This document shows positions 6,321 through 15,466 of a stretch of DNA of 22,316 bases, piece by piece; positions within the stretch are counted from its first letter, which is position 1; each line of letters begins with the position of its first letter. The translations under genes and the position numbers were made by a program. The stretch comes from Desulfobacterales bacterium (GTDB taxonomy: Bacteria > Desulfobacterota > Desulfobacteria > Desulfobacterales > UBA2174_A), in the NCBI GenBank assembly GCA_025454075.1, contig JALOPD010000039.1, positions 1 to 22,316 on the forward strand, given 5' to 3'. Under the pieces are notes generated by a model. The model was not told where the DNA came from. It saw only the letters and a list, made by a program, of their open reading frames with translations, and did not search any database.

Positions 6321-9137
6321 CTATGGCTGGTTCAGCACGGCTCGGATGGCGTCGGCGATCTCGCTGATCAGAATCGGCTTCATCACCAAGGCCCGGATGC
6401 CTTTTTCCCTGGCGCGGCGCTGATCGATCAGCTGGCTGTAGCCGGTGCAGAGAATGACGGGGATCCCCGGGTTCAGTTTCATCAATTCCCTGGCAAGGGC
6501 ATCTCCGGTCATGCCGGGCATGGTCTGATCCGAAATCACCAGATCGAAATCTTTCGGCCTGGCCTTGAAGAGTTCGAGCGCTTCCAGCGGGCTGGTTCGC
6601 GAAACGACATCGTAGCCCAAGCGCCTGAGAATCTGTTCCCCGACCTCCACGAGCATCTTTTCGTCGTCGACGAACAAAATTCGTTCAGACCCCCCTCTGG
6701 GCACGGCCGCATGCTCGGCCTGCTTTGAGACCGACAGGTCAACTTGAGGCAGGTACACGTGAAACACACTGCCCCTGCCGATCTCGCTTTCGACCCGGAT
6801 GGTCCCGTTGGATTTCTTCACGATCCCATGGACGACGGCCAGCCCCAGGCCCGTGCCGACTCCCTTTTCCTTGGTCGTGAAATATGGATCGAACATGCGT
6901 TCCCGTATGTCGGGTGCAATCCCCTGCCCGGTGTCCTTGACCGAGAGCCTCACGTAAGGCCCCAGGTCCAGGTCGGGAAACCCGTCCCGGTTTTCAGCGC
7001 TCACGTCCATGCTCCGAACCCCGATTTCCACCGTGCCGGCGCGCTCGCCGATGGCATGCACGGCATTGGTGCAGAGGTTCATGAGGATTTGATGCAACTC
7101 GACCGAATTGGCCAGCACGGCCCCGGCCCGGCCGTCGATCGCGCACCGGATGTCGATCGTTGACGGGATGCTGGCCCGCAGGAATTTGGCGATTTCCTTG
7201 ACCACCATGCCGACATGCACCGGCATGCGCTGTTCATCGGTTTGCCGGCTGAAGGAAAGGATCTGCTTGACCAGGTCCTTGGCCCGCTGAGCGGCCTTCA
7301 TGGCCTCCCGCAAATAGTCCACGGGGGCCCCCTCGCTGAGCATGGAAAGCTCGGTGAAGCCGATGATCGCAGAGAGAATGTTGTTGAAATCGTGCGCGAT
7401 GCCGCCCGCCAGCGACCCGATCGCTTCCATTTTTTGGGCCTGCAGCAGCTGGGATTCCAGCTTTTGTTTATCCTCGTCGGCGGTTTTGCGGGAGGTGATG
7501 TCCTGGACCAGGGAGATGAAGTACATGGGCTTGCCGTCCTGGTCGCGCTGGACGCTCGCCCAGATGAGGGTCCATACCACCGAGCCGTTGCGGTGAATGA
7601 ACCGCCGTTCCTGTTCGCCGGAAGCGATCCGGCCTTCGATCAGGTCGGCGATGAACTGGGACCGACGTCCCAAATCGTCGGGGTGGGTGAAGTGGGATAC
7701 CGGCCTCCCGATGAGGTCCGCCGGGCGATAGCCGGTCATGCGCGCCATGGCTGGGTTGACTTCGAGGTAGATTCCGTCGAGGTCGACCAGGGTGATGCCC
7801 ACCGAGGCGTTTTCAAACGCGGTTCGGAAACGCGCCTCGCTGTTCCGCAGCGCCTCCTCCGCGCGCCGGCGCTCGCTGATATCCCGGAAGATCCCCTGGA
7901 TGAAGAGCTCCCCCTTGTGGGGGAATGCCACCCCGGTGGATTCGACATCGATGACATCGCCCGCGAGGGTCACCATGCGGTGCTCCCGCGGCGGGATGCC
8001 TCTGTGCGGGCCTTCGCCCGGCGGCGACTGGCCGAGGGCGATCCGGAAGATCCCGGCGACGCGCTCGGCGGACGGCGGCCGGTCCTCCGGGTGCACCAAG
8101 TCGAGATAGGCCCTGCCGACAAGGTCCTCGGGCGTTGCGGCGGCCAGAAGGCTCACGGCCGCCCGATTGACCATGGTGATGATGCCGGCGCGGTTGCGTA
8201 TCAGGATCGCGTTGGTGGAGGTTTCAAAAAGCGATCGATACTGCTCCTCCGCGTCGGCCAGCAGCTTTTCGGCTTTCTGGCGCGCATCGATGTCGATGTG
8301 GGATCCTTCGTAACAGAGGATCCGCCCCCCATCGTCCCTGACGGCGTGGGCGTTGACGGAGACCCAGAACGTGCTTCCGTCTTTGCGGCGCGTCTCATGT
8401 TCGAAATTTTCAACCACGCCCCTTTCATTCAAGGACCGTCCGAAAACCTCGCGGTCTTCCCTCCGAACGTAATGTTGGCCGCCGATATCCGTGATGGCCG
8501 AGACCATTTCGGCGGGAGAGGCATATCCGCACATCCTCGCAAGAGCTTGGTTGACACGGATGAATCGGCCTTCCGGGGTGCTCTGAAAGAAGCCTTCCGC
8601 GGCGTTCTCGAAAATGGCCCGGTACTGCTCCGCTGTTCGTTTGCGTTCGGTAATGTCGCGCGTAATCGAAAGAATGACGTCGTCATTCCCTATTCGTAGA
8701 AGCCGCGCGGACATCAAGCCGATGGCGGTCTGCCCGTTCTTTCGACGAAACCGGGCCTCCAGGTTCTCCACGAAGCCCGCCGTCGACAGCCCGCGGACCA
8801 GGCGGTCCCTGTCCGCGGGGTCGTCCCATATGTTCAGCGCGAGCGACGACTTCCCGATGACCTCCTCGCGGGAGTAGCCCATCAGGGCGGTAAACCCCTG
8901 GTTGACGTCGATGAACATCCCATCCGACGCTCGATTGAGATTGATCGAGTCGGGGCTCGTGTAAAACGCCAACCGGAACTTTTCCTCGCTTTGCCGCAGC
9001 TTCGCTTCGGCGTCCCGGAGGCCGTCGGCGCCAGGGGCTGCCGCCGTAACCGCCGCTCCGGGACTTCCTTGGGGCCCGACGGCCTTTTCCGGATCCCTGA
9101 CGCGTTGTTCCAGTTCTTCGTAGGTGGGCTTGGCCAT
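6321..9137 (-). CDS. Hybrid histidine kinase with four PAS domains and a C-terminal receiver
   Basis: A 938-residue sensory kinase without membrane segments, so probably cytoplasmic. Order: short coiled coil MAKPTYEELEQRV (1-13); four PAS/PAC units (about 50-170, 170-290, 295-425, 430-555), each ending in a DITER/DISER-like motif; HisKA with phospho-accepting His582 in GGIAHDFNN; HATPase with N box NLCTNAVHA, DTGQGI and GVGTGLGLAVVHG; and a receiver (about 815-935) with FVDDEK, phospho-acceptor Asp870 in ISDQTMPGM, CTGYS and the conserved Lys in VMKP. GTG 9143 is a possible start, but ATG 9137 behind AAGAG is preferred because relatives begin MAKPTYEELEQR. No separate response regulator or DNA-binding partner is adjacent, so the output goes elsewhere. 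The ligands of the PAS domains cannot be told. Confidence 0.93.
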   Translation of the reverse strand: MAKPTYEELEQRVRDPEKAVGPQGSPGAAVTAAAPGADGLRDAEAKLRQSEEKFRLAFYTSPDSINLNRASDGMFIDVNQGFTALMGYSREEVIGKSSLALNIWDDPADRDRLVRGLSTAGFVENLEARFRRKNGQTAIGLMSARLLRIGNDDVILSITRDITERKRTAEQYRAIFENAAEGFFQSTPEGRFIRVNQALARMCGYASPAEMVSAITDIGGQHYVRREDREVFGRSLNERGVVENFEHETRRKDGSTFWVSVNAHAVRDDGGRILCYEGSHIDIDARQKAEKLLADAEEQYRSLFETSTNAILIRNRAGIITMVNRAAVSLLAAATPEDLVGRAYLDLVHPEDRPPSAERVAGIFRIALGQSPPGEGPHRGIPPREHRMVTLAGDVIDVESTGVAFPHKGELFIQGIFRDISERRRAEEALRNSEARFRTAFENASVGITLVDLDGIYLEVNPAMARMTGYRPADLIGRPVSHFTHPDDLGRRSQFIADLIEGRIASGEQERRFIHRNGSVVWTLIWASVQRDQDGKPMYFISLVQDITSRKTADEDKQKLESQLLQAQKMEAIGSLAGGIAHDFNNILSAIIGFTELSMLSEGAPVDYLREAMKAAQRAKDLVKQILSFSRQTDEQRMPVHVGMVVKEIAKFLRASIPSTIDIRCAIDGRAGAVLANSVELHQILMNLCTNAVHAIGERAGTVEIGVRSMDVSAENRDGFPDLDLGPYVRLSVKDTGQGIAPDIRERMFDPYFTTKEKGVGTGLGLAVVHGIVKKSNGTIRVESEIGRGSVFHVYLPQVDLSVSKQAEHAAVPRGGSERILFVDDEKMLVEVGEQILRRLGYDVVSRTSPLEALELFKARPKDFDLVISDQTMPGMTGDALARELMKLNPGIPVILCTGYSQLIDQRRAREKGIRALVMKPILISEIADAIRAVLNQP

Positions 9138-9262
9138 TTTCACTCTTGGGTGCGTTCCTGCGGGCGGCGGATGATCGATCCTTTAGCCCGCAGGCCTCTC
9201 TGCAGCGGCTCCGGCCGGATGCCGGTGTGCGCGGCTTCAGGTCGAGCGAATCGTTTTCGATG

Positions 9263-9271
9263 ATTCTATCA
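9263..9271 (-). promoter_or_regulatory. Extended -10 promoter for the PAS kinase
   Basis: On the minus strand TGATAGAAT is an extended -10 with five of six core matches, about 125 bases upstream of the kinase start. The -35 region is poor. The region 9138-9373 holds no other gene I can support. Confidence 0.4.
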
Positions 9272-9373
9272 CCTTTAAGACGGAAATCCCACTCGGTGCG
9301 CCGGCATGCAACGGAAAAACGATAGTGCGGGCCGATCCACTCAAGGGGGCGGAAGGACCTCTAAGCGGTTGAT

Positions 9374-11257
9374 TCAGAAATCCTTGAAGTCCTCGTTTTC
9401 AAGCGGGATGATCTGTTCCGGGGAAGGAGGGCCGGCCTTCACCGTGGGCCGCGTGCGCGCCTTCGCCCGAGGTCCCGGTGCTGCTGCGGCCTCCGGCACC
9501 TTCAGCGATTTCTCTTTTCGGCTGGCCGGAGAGAGCGCCGGCCCGGACTCCTTGGGTTGCCCGCCGATCAGGACGAGCAGCTCTTCGACCATGGTTTTCA
9601 TCTGTCCGGCCTGGGAGGAGAGCTCCACGGAAGCCGACGACGACTCCTCGGCATTGGCGGCGTTCTGCTGAGTCACCTTGTCCACGTCGGCCACGGCCTT
9701 GTTCACCTGGTCGATGCCTTGGGACTGCTCTTTGGAGGCGGCGGCGATCTCGGCCAGCAGTTCGGCGACTTTCCCCGCACTTTCGGCCACCTTGCCGAAA
9801 TCCTCCCGCGTGCCCGACATCAGGCCCGAGCCTTCCTTGACCTTTTTGACCGTGCCTTCGATGAGGCCCGCGGTGTTGCGCGCCGAGTCCGCTGCCCGCA
9901 GGGCCAGGTTGCGGACCTCGTCGGCCACCACGGCAAAACCGGCCCCGACCTCTCCGGCCCGCGCCGCTTCCACCGCCGCGTTCAGGGCGAGCAGGTTGGT
10001 CTGGAAGGCGATCTCGTCGATGGTCTTGACGATCTTCTGGGTCTCCTCGCTGGCTTTCTTGATCTCCCCCATAGACGCGCTGAGCTTGCCCATCGACGCG
10101 TTGGCCTGGCCGACGAACTGCCCCACCTGCTTCATGAGGCCGTCGGCTTGATCGGCGCTGTCCGCGTTGTGCTTGGTCATGGAGGCCATCTCCTCGAGCG
10201 AGGAGGAGGTTTCCTCGATGGCCGCCGCCTGCTCCGAGGCGCCGTCCGAAAGCACCTGGCTCGAGCCGGATACCTGCGCCGACACGCTCGCCACCCGCCC
10301 GGTGCTCTCCGCCAGCCTTTGGCTGACCCGCTGGATCGGCCCGGCGATGGACCGCGCGATGAAAAAGGCGGCTACGGCCATGAGCGCAAGGATGCCGATC
10401 ACGACCATCCCGACGGTGACGTACATTTCATTCCGGGCCTTCAGGACCGCCTCGCGGTCCTTGCCGACGAAGAGCATCCCGGCGATCCTGCCCTCCAGGT
10501 CACGCAGCGGCCGGTAGACGGTGTTGTATTCCCGGCCCAGGATCTGATTGAAACTGTGGAATGTCTTCCCCTGCCGCAGCACGGTTTCGATGACCTTGGG
10601 GTTGTCCATGCGGGTGCCGACGGCGCGCTGGCCCTCCCGGACGATCGTGGTCGATACGCGGGTGTCGCCGTGGAAAATGGTGCACTCCAGACCCATGGTT
10701 TCCTTGGCGCGGTCGACGAAGCGGGTGTCGGAGGAAAGGTCGACGCCCGAGGTCACGGACCCGACCATCTGCCCATCCAGTTTGATCGGTTGTCCGGCGC
10801 GCATGGAAAACTTCACGACCGTGCCCTCTTCCACTCCGGCGGAGGCCTCCCCGGCCAGGGCTTTTTTCACGTTCGCCTGATTCAGAACGCTGTCGCCGAC
10901 CTTGTCCGAGTGTCCGCGCCCGACCACCTTGCCGTCCATGCCGGCGATCGTGAGCACGTTCACCGTTCCGGGCGCGAGAAACTCCCGGGCGACCTTCTGG
11001 ACATAGGCCGTGTCCCCCTTCTTCACCGCCTCGGCCACGTCCGGCCGGACGGCGAACTGATAGGCCGCCTCCCTGCATTTATCCTTGATGGCGTCCAGCT
11101 GGCCCTGAACCGCCGTCGCGAACTGCTCCACATCCTTCTGGGCCTGCTCGTTGAATGCGCGCATGAGAATGACCGAGGAGACGAGCGCGGCGGCGCTGCC
11201 GATGATCACCGAAAAAATCACGGCGCCGATGATGCGTTTGGACAAAGACAGTTTCAT
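9374..11257 (-). CDS. Methyl-accepting chemotaxis protein with periplasmic cache-type sensor
   Basis: A 627-residue chemoreceptor. It has membrane segment 1 (about 8-32), a periplasmic ligand domain of cache type to about 275 (ending in [17 protein letters not shown]), membrane segment 2 (about 280-305), a short HAMP-like linker and a long cytoplasmic coiled coil. The signalling tip [18 protein letters not shown] and [13 protein letters not shown] (about 414-452) binds CheA and CheW. A Pro/Ala-rich linker leads to the C-terminus ENEDFKDF, which fits the x-aromatic-x-x-aromatic pattern of CheR/CheB tethers. ATG 11257 follows AAAGGAA. No che genes are in the window, so it works with a distant chemosensory cluster. 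A sigma-28-like promoter lies upstream at 11358-11385. Ligand unknown. Confidence 0.95.
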   Translation of the reverse strand: MKLSLSKRIIGAVIFSVIIGSAAALVSSVILMRAFNEQAQKDVEQFATAVQGQLDAIKDKCREAAYQFAVRPDVAEAVKKGDTAYVQKVAREFLAPGTVNVLTIAGMDGKVVGRGHSDKVGDSVLNQANVKKALAGEASAGVEEGTVVKFSMRAGQPIKLDGQMVGSVTSGVDLSSDTRFVDRAKETMGLECTIFHGDTRVSTTIVREGQRAVGTRMDNPKVIETVLRQGKTFHSFNQILGREYNTVYRPLRDLEGRIAGMLFVGKDREAVLKARNEMYVTVGMVVIGILALMAVAAFFIARSIAGPIQRVSQRLAESTGRVASVSAQVSGSSQVLSDGASEQAAAIEETSSSLEEMASMTKHNADSADQADGLMKQVGQFVGQANASMGKLSASMGEIKKASEETQKIVKTIDEIAFQTNLLALNAAVEAARAGEVGAGFAVVADEVRNLALRAADSARNTAGLIEGTVKKVKEGSGLMSGTREDFGKVAESAGKVAELLAEIAAASKEQSQGIDQVNKAVADVDKVTQQNAANAEESSSASVELSSQAGQMKTMVEELLVLIGGQPKESGPALSPASRKEKSLKVPEAAAAPGPRAKARTRPTVKAGPPSPEQIIPLENEDFKDF

Positions 11258-11357
11258 GGGGGGAGTTCCTTTCCGACGACCGGGGTTCGACCGTTTTATA
11301 GAACCATGCGGCCCTTTCGAGCCCGCTTTGGTCGCGATGCCAATATGACCATTCCGG

Positions 11358-11385
11358 TTATCGGCCGGTTGGGCCGTTTTCTTGA
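11358..11385 (-). promoter_or_regulatory. Sigma-28 (FliA)-like promoter for the chemoreceptor
   Basis: On the minus strand TCAAG (11385-11381), 15 bases, then GCCGATAA (11365-11358). The -10 box is a perfect match to the flagellar sigma factor consensus, and the -35 resembles the TCAAG/TAAAG boxes of known FliA promoters, with a spacer one base longer than usual. It faces the chemoreceptor start about 100 bases away. Confidence 0.6.
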
Positions 11386-11439
11386 GAAGGACTCTTCTTG
11401 TTGATGGGGTCTTGCCCGGGCGTTTTCCAGCGTTTGTGT

Positions 11440-11468
11440 TTGCCTGCCGGCCGGAACCGTTTTATGAT
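11440..11468 (+). promoter_or_regulatory. Candidate sigma-70 promoter for the LemA-DUF2207 pair
   Basis: TTGCCT (11440-11445), a 17-base spacer and TATGAT (11463-11468; five of six matches). It is correctly placed and oriented for lemA at 11536. Confidence 0.45.
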
Positions 11469-11535
11469 AACCGCCGATGTGCCGATACTGGATTGAACAG
11501 CCCGCCGGCACCCCCGGCGGCCAGAGGAGGGGCGG

Positions 11536-12093
11536 ATGACATTTCTTGCGTTGACAGCGGCAGCAGCGGCAGCCATCGCCATCTTTGCGATCTCCGTCTA
11601 CAACCGACTCGTGCGCCTGCGGAACACATCGCATTCGGCCTGGTCCGACATCGACGTACAACTCAAGAAGCGCTACGACCTCGTGCCGAACCTGGTCGAG
11701 ACCGTTAAAGGCTACGCGGCCCACGAGCAGTCGCTTTTGCAGAAGGTAACGGATGCGCGCACATCCGCCATGACGGCCGCCGGCCCGGCGGCGACGGCCC
11801 GGGCGGAGAACCTGTTCCGGGAAACCCTCAAGAGTCTTTTTGCCGTGGCCGAGGCCTACCCCGATCTCAAGGCCAACCGGAACTTCATGCAGCTGCAGGC
11901 CCAGCTCAAGGAACTCGAAGACGGCATCGAGTCGGCCCGCCGCTATTACAACGCCGTGGTGCGCGACCTCAACACGGCCGTCGAGCAGTTCCCATCGAAC
12001 CTGATCGCAGCGCGCTTCAAGTTCGAGCCGAGGGATTTTTTTGAACTCGAAACCCCGACGGTCGAACGCACGCCGGCGCAGGTGAGTTTCTGA
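11536..12093 (+). CDS. LemA family protein
   Basis: A 185-residue membrane-anchored protein with a strong ribosome site (GAGGAGG, 11524-11530). It has one N-terminal hydrophobic helix (about 3-22), then helical LemA bundle motifs: [49 protein letters not shown] and a C-terminal EQFPSNLIA segment. The biochemical role of LemA proteins is not settled. It lies 13 bases before the DUF2207 gene and is probably co-transcribed with it, a common pairing. Unlike the second LemA in this window (17081-17668) it has no lipobox, so it is tethered by a transmembrane helix. Confidence 0.92.
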   Translation: MTFLALTAAAAAAIAIFAISVYNRLVRLRNTSHSAWSDIDVQLKKRYDLVPNLVETVKGYAAHEQSLLQKVTDARTSAMTAAGPAATARAENLFRETLKSLFAVAEAYPDLKANRNFMQLQAQLKELEDGIESARRYYNAVVRDLNTAVEQFPSNLIAARFKFEPRDFFELETPTVERTPAQVSF

Positions 12094-12106
12094 AAGGGCG
12101 AAATCG

Positions 12107-14095
12107 GTGCTCATCCACAGCGGTTCGAGGCACTCCAGGGTTCCCCTCCAAGCACTTCAAGGGCATCGCCGGGTCGCTCTGGCCATGGCCCTGCTGCTCG
12201 GCGTTCTTCAGGCCGCAAGCGCGGCCGCGCCGCCTTCCGAAAGGATCCTCTCCTTCGACAGCCGCATCGTGGTGAATCCCGACGCCGGCATGCTCGTGAC
12301 CGAGACCATCCAGGTGCTGAGCACCGGCGACCAGATCCGCCGGGGGATCTTTCGCGACTTCCCCACGACCTACAAGGACCACGCCGGCAACCCTTACGTG
12401 GTGGACTTCGCGGTGCAGGAGGTCCGGCGGGACGGCCAGCCCGAGGCCTGGCACACCGAGACCCTTGCCAACGGCGTGCGAGTCTACATGGGCCGCAAAG
12501 AGCATCTCCTGCCCCCCGGGGAGCACACCTACACGCTGACCTACCGGACAGGTCGTCAGCTGGGCTTTTTCAAGGACCACGACGAACTCTACTGGAACGT
12601 CACCGGCAACGGCTGGCAGTTCGCCATCGACCGGGCGTCGGCCTCGGTCGAGCTGCCGGCGGGGGTGCCCGGTCTCAGCCTGCTGGAAGCCTACACCGGT
12701 CCGGCGGGCGCCAGGGGCCAGGCGTACCATGTCGATGCCGGCCGGGAGGGAATCGCCGTCTTCAGGACGACTCAAAAACTCGCGCCCCACGAAGGCCTGA
12801 CCATCGTCGTCGGGTGGCCCAAGGGCTTTGTGCGCGAACCGTCATCGCAGGAAAAGACCCGGTATTTCCTCCAGGACCACTCCGCCCTTCTGGCCGGCGT
12901 TATCGGTCTCGCCGTGCTGCTGGCCTATTACGTGCTCGTGTGGTTCGCGGTGGGCAAGGACCCTGAAAAGGGAACCATCGTGCCGCGCTACACCCCGCCC
13001 GACAACCTGTCGCCCGCGGCCATGCGCTTCATCGCGGAAATGGGTTACGACGACAAGGCGTTTGCAGCGGCCGTCATCGACATGGCGGTCAAGGGGCATC
13101 TCACCATTTCCGATGCCGATAACCGATACACGCTGGAAAAAAAAGACGGCGCCACCGCGAAGCTCAGCCCGGATGAGCAGAAGATCGCCTCCCAACTCTT
13201 TCGCTCCGGGACATCGATCGTGCTGGAGCGCAACTATCACTCGAACATCGCCGCCGCAAAGAACGCCCTCAAGACCGCGTTGACCTTCGCGTTCGAAAAG
13301 AGCCATTTTGTCAACAACCGCAAAGCGTTCGTCACCGGCGTGGCCATTTCGGCGCTGGCGGTGGCATCGAGTTTTCTCTCTTCGCCCCATCGGGGGGAGG
13401 TGTTGTTCCTGGGAGTCTGGCTGAGCGGCTGGAGCATCGGGGTGGTTTTTCTGGCCGCCATGGTCGTCAAGCTCTGGGGGCATGTGTTTTCAGGCGCCCG
13501 AAGCCTCGGCACCCGGGCGGGCAGTTTCGGCGCGGCGGTTTTCATGACCCTCTTCGCCCTGCCCTTTTTCGGGGCGGAGGTCTTTGTCCTCTACACCCTT
13601 TCCCGGAGTTCTCCGGCCCTGGCGGTGCTTCCCGTCATCGCAGCCGCGGTCAACATCGTTTTCTACCACCTGCTGAAGGCCCCGACCTCTCTCGGCCGGC
13701 GCATGCTCGACCAAATCGAGGGCTTCAAGATGTTCCTTGCCGCCACCGAGACCGACCGCCTCCAACGCATGGTTCCGGCCGGTCGCACGCCCGAGCTTTA
13801 TGAAAAGTTCCTGCCCTACGCGCTGGCGCTGGGCGTTGAACAGCAGTGGACGGAGCAGTTTTCCGATCTCCTCTCCCGTGCGGCGCAACCCGACGGAAGC
13901 GGGGGCTATCAGCCCCGGTGGTATTCAGGCTCAAGTTGGGACCGCTCGCGGATGGGCAGTTTCGCCGGGTTGATGGGAACCTCCCTGAGCGGCGCCATCT
14001 CCGCGTCGTCCAGCGCCCCGGGCTCAAGGTCCGGAGGAGGGGGCGGCGGGTCTTCGGGCGGCGGCGGGGGCGGCGGTGGCGGCGGTGCCTGGTGA
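12107..14095 (+). CDS. DUF2207 membrane protein with Gly-rich C-terminal tail
   Basis: A 662-residue protein. It has an N-terminal signal-like segment (ALAMALLLGVLQAASAAA, ending near 41), an extracytoplasmic beta-rich DUF2207 domain (about 45-250; FRDFPTTYKD, TYTLTYRTG, DELYWNVTGNGW), a membrane segment (about 260-283), a cytoplasmic region starting YTPPDNLSPA, and about four more membrane helices (406-424, 431-457, 470-498, 502-522). A conserved LDQIEGFKMFLAATE stretch follows. The last 20 or so residues are almost all Gly and end GGAW. The start is GTG 12107 with AAGGG at 12094-12098; ATG 12185 would also leave a signal peptide. It is coupled to lemA 13 bases upstream. Function unknown. 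Confidence 0.88.
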   Translation: MLIHSGSRHSRVPLQALQGHRRVALAMALLLGVLQAASAAAPPSERILSFDSRIVVNPDAGMLVTETIQVLSTGDQIRRGIFRDFPTTYKDHAGNPYVVDFAVQEVRRDGQPEAWHTETLANGVRVYMGRKEHLLPPGEHTYTLTYRTGRQLGFFKDHDELYWNVTGNGWQFAIDRASASVELPAGVPGLSLLEAYTGPAGARGQAYHVDAGREGIAVFRTTQKLAPHEGLTIVVGWPKGFVREPSSQEKTRYFLQDHSALLAGVIGLAVLLAYYVLVWFAVGKDPEKGTIVPRYTPPDNLSPAAMRFIAEMGYDDKAFAAAVIDMAVKGHLTISDADNRYTLEKKDGATAKLSPDEQKIASQLFRSGTSIVLERNYHSNIAAAKNALKTALTFAFEKSHFVNNRKAFVTGVAISALAVASSFLSSPHRGEVLFLGVWLSGWSIGVVFLAAMVVKLWGHVFSGARSLGTRAGSFGAAVFMTLFALPFFGAEVFVLYTLSRSSPALAVLPVIAAAVNIVFYHLLKAPTSLGRRMLDQIEGFKMFLAATETDRLQRMVPAGRTPELYEKFLPYALALGVEQQWTEQFSDLLSRAAQPDGSGGYQPRWYSGSSWDRSRMGSFAGLMGTSLSGAISASSSAPGSRSGGGGGGSSGGGGGGGGGGAW

Positions 14096-14310
14096 ACCGT
14101 TGAACGGGCGGCGGCAGCCGGCCGCGGTGGGCGCCGTGCCCCGCCCGCGATCGGATTAAGTCGCATCGGTTTTGCCGGAGCCATAACAGCCATCCGGTTT
14201 CACCTTGCGCTTTGCCTTTTTTTCTGCTGAGATGCTCCGCATTCGCACGCGAACCTGCTTTCCAACATGTCGTTTCACCTCCAACAACTTTGCACAAGGA
14301 GGATTCACTC
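14096..14310. other. Intergenic region before the DsrE-like gene
   Basis: A GC-rich inverted repeat (CGGGCGG near 14105 with CCGCCCG near 14143) lies downstream of the DUF2207 gene without a T-run. No gene or clear promoter seen. Confidence 0.35.
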
Positions 14311-14670
14311 ATGAGCGATCGCGTCCTGGTTATGCTTTCCTGCGGCACCGACAACCCCAACCGCGCCACCCGCGCCCTCTTCTTCGCCATGGTGGCCAAA
14401 AAAAAGGGGAAAGACGTTTCGGTCTTCCTGCTGGACGAAGGGGTCTACCTCGCCAAGCGGGGGGTTATCGAGCACCTGCAGGCTGCGACCGGCGACTCCG
14501 CGGACGACCACCTACACTATCTCCAGGAGTACGGCGTGCCGCTTCTCGTCTGCACGCCTTGCGCCGTGACGCGCCAGGTCACGGAAGCCGACCTCGTCAA
14601 GGGAGCGCGGATGGCCAAAGGCGATGAACTGATCGATCTGGCCGTGGGCAGCGCCGTCTTGAGCTTCTGA
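14311..14670 (+). CDS. DsrE/DsrF-like family protein
   Basis: A 119-residue cytoplasmic protein with an excellent ribosome site (AAGGAGG, 14296-14302) that fixes the start. It has the DsrE alpha/beta pattern: VLVMLSCGTDNPNRATRAL at the N-terminus, KKGKDVSVFLLDEGVYLAKRG, and a later VPLLVCTPCAVTRQV segment. Cys81 and Cys84 form a CxxC, and Cys11 lies in the first loop. Members of this family are sulfur carriers or of unknown function. No tusBCD or dsr genes are adjacent, so a sulfur-relay role is not shown here. It lies upstream of a flavin reductase on the same strand. Confidence 0.85.
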   Translation: MSDRVLVMLSCGTDNPNRATRALFFAMVAKKKGKDVSVFLLDEGVYLAKRGVIEHLQAATGDSADDHLHYLQEYGVPLLVCTPCAVTRQVTEADLVKGARMAKGDELIDLAVGSAVLSF

Positions 14671-14717
14671 ACCGAACCGCGTGCACGCACCTCCAGCAAC
14701 GGTGACCGACATGGCTG

Positions 14718-14810
14718 ATGGCGGATGAAATGAAAACAATCCCCAAACTCACCCTGGACGACGCCCGCCTCATCATGGACGCGGCCGATTTGAGGAGCCT
14801 GACGACATGA
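14718..14810 (+). pseudogene. 30-codon remnant resembling the N-terminus of a GlcG/HbpS (DUF336) protein
   Basis: ATG 14718 opens a 30-residue frame whose segment KTIPKLTLDDARLIMDAA is like the start of GlcG/HbpS heme-binding-family proteins, which are normally about 135-165 residues. The similarity stops there, and the stop overlaps the next start as ATGA (14807-14810). GAGGAG inside its last codons serves as ribosome site for the flavin reductase. It is most likely a truncated relic now acting as a leader peptide for the next gene. The resemblance is from memory and covers under 20 residues. Confidence 0.45.
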
Positions 14811-15451
14811 CGCCGGACAAACGTCGGCCGCCCAAACACGGAAGGCGCGCAGAGACCGGCACGCGCCGCGGAAAGAAGAGCTGGAAGCCGGGCAACATGC
14901 TCTCGCCGGTGCCGGTGGTTTTGGTGAGCTGCGGGGGGATCAGGGACACGAAGCCGAACCTCATCACGATTGCCTGGATCGGCAGCGTGTGCTCCGACCC
15001 GCCGATGCTCTCGATCTCGGTCCGGCCGGAGCGCTACTCCCACGACATCATCAAGGCCACGGGCGAGTTCGTGGTGAATGTGCCTTCGGCCGATCAGGCC
15101 GGGACGACCGACTGGTGCGGGGTGGTTTCGGGACGCGATGCGGACAAGTTCAGCGCCACCGGCCTCACCCCCGCCCCGGCGCTGAAAGTGGGCTGCCCCA
15201 TCGTCGCGGAGTGCCCGCTCAACATCGAGTGTCGGGTGAAGAAATCCCTGCAGCTGGGCTCCCACACCCTGTTTCTGGCGCAGGTGGTCTCGGTTCAGGT
15301 CAACGCTGCACTGGTGGACGAACGGGGGCGCCTCAACCTGCAGAAAGCCGGCTTGATCGCCTATGCGCACGGCCACTATTTCGCCCTGGGCCGGCACCTC
15401 GGGCATTTCGGGTTTTCGGTTCGAAAAGACAGGAAAAAAAAGCGCGGGTGA
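14807..15451 (+). CDS. Flavin reductase family protein (FMN-binding split barrel)
   Basis: A 214-residue cytoplasmic protein of the flavin reductase-like, flavoredoxin-type family (PF01613). After a basic N-terminal tail come the barrel motifs PVPVVLVSCGG, PNLITIAWIGSVCSDPPMLS (about 50-70), SVRPERYSHDII, GEFVVNVPSA and GTTDWCGVVSGRDADKF. The C-terminal HGHYFALG is a common ending in this family. Members bind FMN and reduce flavin or act as electron carriers. The start overlaps the stop of the small upstream frame by ATGA, so translation is probably coupled. It is convergent with the TPM gene; an imperfect inverted repeat lies between them (about 15446-15466). The physiological partner is unknown. 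Confidence 0.88.
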   Translation: MTPDKRRPPKHGRRAETGTRRGKKSWKPGNMLSPVPVVLVSCGGIRDTKPNLITIAWIGSVCSDPPMLSISVRPERYSHDIIKATGEFVVNVPSADQAGTTDWCGVVSGRDADKFSATGLTPAPALKVGCPIVAECPLNIECRVKKSLQLGSHTLFLAQVVSVQVNAALVDERGRLNLQKAGLIAYAHGHYFALGRHLGHFGFSVRKDRKKKRG

Positions 15452-15466
15452 CCCCCGGGTTACACC

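Noticed and set aside
7215..8699. 494-codon plus-strand frame opposite the PAS kinase
   Set aside because: Antisense shadow of a gene with complete kinase and PAS motifs.
9557..11404. 615-codon plus-strand frame opposite the chemoreceptor
   Set aside because: Antisense shadow; the minus strand has all MCP motifs in order with a ribosome site.
14032..14095. Simple-sequence GGC/GGT repeat
   Set aside because: It is the in-frame coding sequence of the Gly-rich tail of the DUF2207 protein, not a CRISPR or independent repeat locus.
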